Shown here: one piece after another, positions 6,555 through 9,721 of the stretch | How the letters are laid out: every line of letters starts with the position of its first letter | How positions within the stretch are numbered: the first letter of the stretch is position 1 | NCBI GenBank assembly: GCA_030741455.1 | Contig: JASLVI010000050.1 | Coordinates: forward strand, 1-9,721 | DNA length: 9,721 nucleotides | Source: Candidatus Poseidoniaceae archaeon | Lineage (GTDB): Archaea; Thermoplasmatota; Poseidoniia; Poseidoniales; Poseidoniaceae | Direction of reading: 5' to 3' | Position numbers and translations under genes: made by a program | Notes under the pieces: generated by a model | What the model saw: only the letters and a program-made list of their open reading frames with translations | Database searches by the model: none | Told to the model about the DNA's origin: nothing

Positions 6555-6941
6555 ATGAGCAAAAAAGCACAAGGTCAGCACATTTTCTTGGATTATACAG
6601 CCTTTTTCCCACCCTCCTCGTTCGATGGGAATGAAATGCTACGACTTATGCAAGAAGCAGTTACGGATAGTGGGGCACGCGAAGTTCATGCTCACGTCGA
6701 GAATTTCGATGGCACTGTCTCACCACTTGGTTTTGCAGCGGCTGTCCTGATCGATGAAAGCCATGTCACCGCCCACTGTTATTCTGAACGCGGCCTACTT
6801 GCCATTGATGCGTTCACATGCGGAACCACAGAACCGGAATCGATTGTATCGCAATTGAAATCAGCACTTGAAGACCTGTGCCCAACCTCGGTCTTGATGC
6901 AAGAGAAGAAGGTCGAACGATTCCTTTTACCGGAGGAGTGA
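6555..6941 (+). CDS. speD: SpeD-family pyruvoyl decarboxylase with altered substrate pocket
   Basis: This 128-residue protein has the size of prokaryotic S-adenosylmethionine decarboxylase, which cuts itself before a Ser to make a pyruvoyl group. The cleavage site Glu68-Ser69-His70 is intact, as are His74 and Cys89 (FTCG), which match His68 and Cys83 of the Thermotoga maritima enzyme on a gapless alignment. Three positions differ from that enzyme: the HTWPE motif is HCYSE (74-78), the adenine-stacking Phe49 is Val55, and the processing Ser55 is Ala61. Proteins of this family in archaea and bacteria are known to include arginine decarboxylases, and ornithine-specific ones have been reported. 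The substitutions, plus the ureohydrolase neighbour, make arginine decarboxylase a serious alternative to AdoMet decarboxylase. AGGAG (6542-6546) lies eight bases before the ATG and overlaps the stop of the ureohydrolase gene. No spermidine synthase gene lies in the window. Confidence 0.85.
   Translation: MSKKAQGQHIFLDYTAFFPPSSFDGNEMLRLMQEAVTDSGAREVHAHVENFDGTVSPLGFAAAVLIDESHVTAHCYSERGLLAIDAFTCGTTEPESIVSQLKSALEDLCPTSVLMQEKKVERFLLPEE
6932..6937 (+). promoter_or_regulatory. Shine-Dalgarno GGAGGA that sets the TTG start of the DHS-like gene
   Basis: GGAGGA inside the last codons of speD is six bases before the TTG at 6944. A GTG at 6938 abuts it too closely, and an ATG at 6878 lies deep in speD and would add 22 residues unlike the family. 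The arrangement implies coupled translation of speD and the next gene. Confidence 0.65.
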
Positions 6942-6943
6942 AC

Positions 6944-7900
6944 TTGAATATTCGGGACCTCATTGATTCAAATTTTCATCACTTTAATGCTGGTGAGTTG
7001 GCAAAAATGGCGACTTCATTGGTCAATCATCTCGAATCAGGAGGAAAACTGTTCATCACGCTCGCAGGTGCCATGAGTACAGCAGGCATTGGAAAACTCC
7101 TTGCACCACTCATCCATCGGGGCTCTATCGCAGGAATCAGTTGTACAGGAGCGAATCTCGAGGAAGATGTCTTTCGAATGATGGCGTTTCCTCACTACCA
7201 AACCATCGAAAATTGGAGATTGCTTTCAGTTTCAGATGAGGAAGAACTCTTCCGCAAGAATTTGAACAGAGTGACCGATGTTTGCATTCCTGAGGAAGAA
7301 GCCATTCGAACGTTGGAGGAATATCTGCTCAATGCATGGGAGCAATCTTCCACTGCAGGCCAACGTCAACTTCCTCACCAATACTTCTACGATGTTCTTC
7401 GCAATGAAGCGATGTTAGCACAGTGCGAGGGTGATCAAGATGCATCTTGGGTGCTTGCTGCAGCTCAAACCAACCTCCCATTGTTCGTCCCTGGATGGGA
7501 AGATTCCACCACGGGGAATATCTTCGCAGCACGTTCGCTCGAAGACAAGATTGATTCGGATTGTGTCCTTTCCGGAATTGAATACATGAAGCAACTCGCA
7601 AATTGGTATCAACAACAGACAACTCCACTAGCATTCTTGCAGGTTGGTGGTGGAATCGCCGGTGATTTCCCAATTTGTGTTGTACCAATGCTCAATCAAG
7701 ATCTCGAACGAAATGTACCACTATGGTCATGGTTTGGCCAAATATCTGAATCTCGCCCTTCCTATGGCGGTTACTCAGGTGCACCGCCAAGCGAAAAAAT
7801 CACGTGGGGGAAAATCGATGCAAGCACACCGATGTTCGTTGTTGAGAGCGATGCAACCATCGTCGCACCGCTCTTATTTGCCTACATTTTGAACCTCTGA
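6944..7900 (+). CDS. Deoxyhypusine-synthase-family protein, bacterial DHS-like type
   Basis: Starting at TTG 6944 the protein has 318 residues. The DHS fold is shown by TLAGAMSTAGIG (39-50), CTGANLEEDV (67-76), VPGWEDST (182-189), VGGGIAGDFP (234-243) and TWGKI (287-291), where Lys290 matches the human catalytic Lys329 and Glu284 matches Glu323. Canonical DHS moves an aminobutyl group from spermidine to a Lys of aIF5A with NAD. Here, aligned to the human enzyme, Lys287-His288 become Gly240-Asp241, and Asp313 and Asp316 become Tyr274 and Tyr277. The blocks GGGIAGDFPICVVPML and SYSGA-x-P-x-EKITWGK match, from memory, a bacterial group in species that lack hypusine. Plant homospermidine synthase arose from DHS, so a polyamine product is plausible. 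It is two bases after speD. Family sure; hypusination activity doubtful; a canonical dys gene may lie elsewhere in the genome. Confidence 0.88.
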   Translation: MNIRDLIDSNFHHFNAGELAKMATSLVNHLESGGKLFITLAGAMSTAGIGKLLAPLIHRGSIAGISCTGANLEEDVFRMMAFPHYQTIENWRLLSVSDEEELFRKNLNRVTDVCIPEEEAIRTLEEYLLNAWEQSSTAGQRQLPHQYFYDVLRNEAMLAQCEGDQDASWVLAAAQTNLPLFVPGWEDSTTGNIFAARSLEDKIDSDCVLSGIEYMKQLANWYQQQTTPLAFLQVGGGIAGDFPICVVPMLNQDLERNVPLWSWFGQISESRPSYGGYSGAPPSEKITWGKIDASTPMFVVESDATIVAPLLFAYILNL

Positions 7901-7954
7901 TCGTTGAAGCATTGTCCCCAAACCCTTAGAGACGAGCGGTGGTAAGAACATCCT

Positions 7955-9721
7955 ATGGGACGTAGCCCTTGCATTGCGCTTGTATTGCTCCTCTTGCTGA
8001 CACCACTTTCGGTTCTCGTTTCCGCAGAGGGCGCTCCTTCCGTTTCGATTACAACCGATTGGAACAGTTCCTCTGCCTTGAGCAACGAGCATGCTTACGT
8101 TTTGACATTCAGCGATGCAGCTTCGCATGATTACGATATCACCATTGAACATCTCCGAGATTCAAGCGATCTCGCCCCTTCGATTCAAACCACCTTCCTT
8201 GAGAACACGGCAACACTCACAGCACGTATTGTTCTCGATACAACGATCGCTTGGAACGATACGATTTTCATTCAAGTCACCATCAATGGGCATGATGGTG
8301 TGCCGCTTTCATCACCCATTGTTGTTGAACGGACCTTTACTGTAGGCTCATGGAATCAACCCATGGCCGATCACGAAGTGACCACCAGTACAACATGGTC
8401 ATTGGAGCAGAATTACGAAACGGCTGAAGGCAATCAGTCGTTCGTGCTCTTGTTCGAAGGGAACGGGTGGCAACAGCGCATTGGAGAAGTACTCAATGCA
8501 TACGAACTAGGCAACGGAACCTTGCTTACTTCAGAAACAACGGACAATACGACAACAGAGTTAGCGCTTGATTTTGAATCGTTTTGGAAGAATGAAACCG
8601 TCACGTCCGGCGTCCTCACCTCTCAGATCATTCAAGCACGAGGAAGTGGTGATATTCTCCTCCAACTTGAGGAAGATGGCTTGGTGACGACCATCAATGC
8701 AACCGTTGTCGATGCATTGCTCAACCGTTCAAACATCGATGATGTTGTAACAGAACGTCTTCGCTTGGAAGCGTTTGGCGCTTTACTCGTGAATGGCGTC
8801 GATGATGGAGCACAGTTCGATGTTGACGGAGACATTAGCCTCTTGTTGCTCGAGACGACGGACATCGATGGCGTAAGGGTTCTCGAACACACACAAATTG
8901 AGGCTACTGCAGATATGTTGTTGACCGATGAAGGTTCTGAATTCTCTCTGCAATTGGATGAATTCCAATCTCTTGAGCGTTGGGAGAACGGCGTTCGAGT
9001 GGACCAACTCGATCTTGTCAGGGGTGACGGAACATTTGGTTTTGAAGATCAAGAGGAGAACTCAACCATGGTCGTTAATGGAACTGTATACACGTTCCAT
9101 AACAGGGTTGAAGACGGAATCACGTTGATTGATGATGTCCATGTCGATGGAACATTGTCTGGAGATGTCCAAGGAACATTCGGTGTTGTGCAAACCATAG
9201 AACAAACAGGAAAGCAACTCAATCATACACTTGTTGAGCACGATGTCAATGTCATCCATAGTGAAACTTGGTTCAATGTCACAGGTGCTGGCGGTAGCAA
9301 CTTCTTCGGAGGCAATGGCGTTGGTTCCTATTACAACGATTCATACATTTACCAAGCCACAAACGCTGATTGGAAAAATCGAACCGTTCGACTCGTATGG
9401 ACTGAGACGGGTCCAGACCCATCGAGTGGCGATGAACGGCCAGAACGAAGTCCAATCGAACAAGATCCTCAACCACCAGAAGTGGAAGAAGCATTGGGGA
9501 ACATTTCGGTAGGGCGAGAAGCGGGCTTCGCACCAGTTCCGATGGAATCAGGCGACATCATTCGCCTACTCGGCCAGGATGGAATCGTTCTTACCGTGAC
9601 AGCAGGTCAGGAATCTATTGAGCCACGTGATGCAAAAAACCTGAGCGTTATTGAGTGGACAGGTGTTTACAGTGATGGCGTTTCTGGAACAGCTCAGGGC
9701 TCAATCGTTCACAAAGGGCCG
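7955..9721 (+). CDS. Large secreted sequon-rich surface protein, 5' portion
   Basis: From the ATG at 7955 the frame stays open for 589 codons to the last base, so the C-terminus lies outside the window. A signal peptide (about 1-24, with a Leu-rich core at 9-15) has a probable cut after VSA. After it come alternating beta-strand patterns with no recognised domain and no Cys. There are 16 N-x-S/T sites (for example Asn37, 101, 160, 187, 375, 441, 562), pointing to a glycosylated surface protein. DGTLSGDVQGTFGV (398-411) and DGVSGTAQGSIV (574-585) look like copies of one strand-turn unit, suggesting a repeat-built beta structure. A Pro/Glu-rich linker lies at about 485-512. GGTGGT about 11 bases before the ATG is a weak ribosome site. 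It starts 54 bases after the DHS-like gene and may be read from the same transcript or its own. Adhesin, S-layer-associated or polymer-binding roles are possible; none is shown. Confidence 0.82.
   Translation, partial: MGRSPCIALVLLLLLTPLSVLVSAEGAPSVSITTDWNSSSALSNEHAYVLTFSDAASHDYDITIEHLRDSSDLAPSIQTTFLENTATLTARIVLDTTIAWNDTIFIQVTINGHDGVPLSSPIVVERTFTVGSWNQPMADHEVTTSTTWSLEQNYETAEGNQSFVLLFEGNGWQQRIGEVLNAYELGNGTLLTSETTDNTTTELALDFESFWKNETVTSGVLTSQIIQARGSGDILLQLEEDGLVTTINATVVDALLNRSNIDDVVTERLRLEAFGALLVNGVDDGAQFDVDGDISLLLLETTDIDGVRVLEHTQIEATADMLLTDEGSEFSLQLDEFQSLERWENGVRVDQLDLVRGDGTFGFEDQEENSTMVVNGTVYTFHNRVEDGITLIDDVHVDGTLSGDVQGTFGVVQTIEQTGKQLNHTLVEHDVNVIHSETWFNVTGAGGSNFFGGNGVGSYYNDSYIYQATNADWKNRTVRLVWTETGPDPSSGDERPERSPIEQDPQPPEVEEALGNISVGREAGFAPVPMESGDIIRLLGQDGIVLTVTAGQESIEPRDAKNLSVIEWTGVYSDGVSGTAQGSIVHKGP

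Noticed and set aside
6735..6764. Apparent loss of the pyruvoyl serine in SpeD (GVSG motif reads GFAA)
   Set aside because: On re-aligning by the spacing to the catalytic His and Cys, the pyruvoyl serine is the one in ESH (Ser69), which is intact. The lost residue corresponds to Ser55, a processing and catalytic helper, not the cleavage serine.
6878..6943. Longer start (ATG at 6878) for the DHS-like gene
   Set aside because: The extra 22 residues are encoded inside speD in another frame, do not resemble the family, and the GGAGGA at 6932-6937 is well placed for the TTG at 6944.
8434..9533. Open frames on the - strand over the large surface-protein gene
   Set aside because: The + strand frame is open for 589 codons with a signal peptide and normal codon use. 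The opposite-strand frames are Ser- or Arg-rich by-products with no supporting signals.
1..9721. CRISPR array, insertion sequence, integrase or attachment site
   Set aside because: No regularly spaced direct repeats, transposase motifs or terminal inverted repeats were seen anywhere in the window.

Overview
The window looks archaeal, most likely from a planktonic Marine Group II (Candidatus Poseidoniales, Thermoplasmatota) genome. This is inference. It rests on Shine-Dalgarno sites of the GGTGAT/GGAGG type, A/T-rich TATA-like boxes, tightly packed co-directional genes, acidic secreted proteins rich in N-glycosylation sequons, an M17 plus M14 exopeptidase pair, and a small protein that resembles a Thermoplasmata-associated family (DUF6015-like, from memory). 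Several genes have bacterial-looking relatives, so a mosaic genome is likely.

Layout. Positions 1-543 hold the 3' end of an unrecognised + strand gene. A 161-base convergent spacer follows (544-704). A five-gene block on the - strand then occupies 705-5382. Read in its own direction it is: a DUF6015-like small protein (4963-5382), a secreted and C-terminally anchored M14 zinc carboxypeptidase (3553-4917), an M17 leucyl aminopeptidase (1990-3489), a lipoprotein (1242-1979), and an NTF2-like protein of a bacterial-type family (705-1223). Gaps are 45, 63, 10 and 18 bases, so at least parts are probably co-transcribed.

A 161-base divergent control region (5383-5543) separates this block from a + strand polyamine operon. 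The operon holds a ureohydrolase (speB-like, 5544-6542), a small pyruvoyl-type decarboxylase (speD family, 6555-6941) and a deoxyhypusine-synthase-family protein (6944-7900), spaced by 12 and 2 bases. A large secreted, sequon-rich beta-type protein begins at 7955 and runs off the end of the window.

The most interesting part is the polyamine operon. It looks at first like a hypusine supply module, but two members are unorthodox. The DHS-family protein keeps the catalytic Lys context but lacks the Lys-His and Asp residues that canonical DHS uses around spermidine; it instead matches, from memory, a bacterial 'DHS-like' clade. The SpeD protein keeps the self-cleavage site, His and Cys but has lost the usual HTWPE motif and the aromatic residue that stacks on the adenine of AdoMet. 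A coherent hypothesis is an arginine -> agmatine -> putrescine -> polyamine route, in which a re-purposed SpeD replaces PLP-dependent arginine decarboxylase and the DHS-like protein makes a different polyamine (for example a homospermidine-type product). This is inference and needs biochemical testing.
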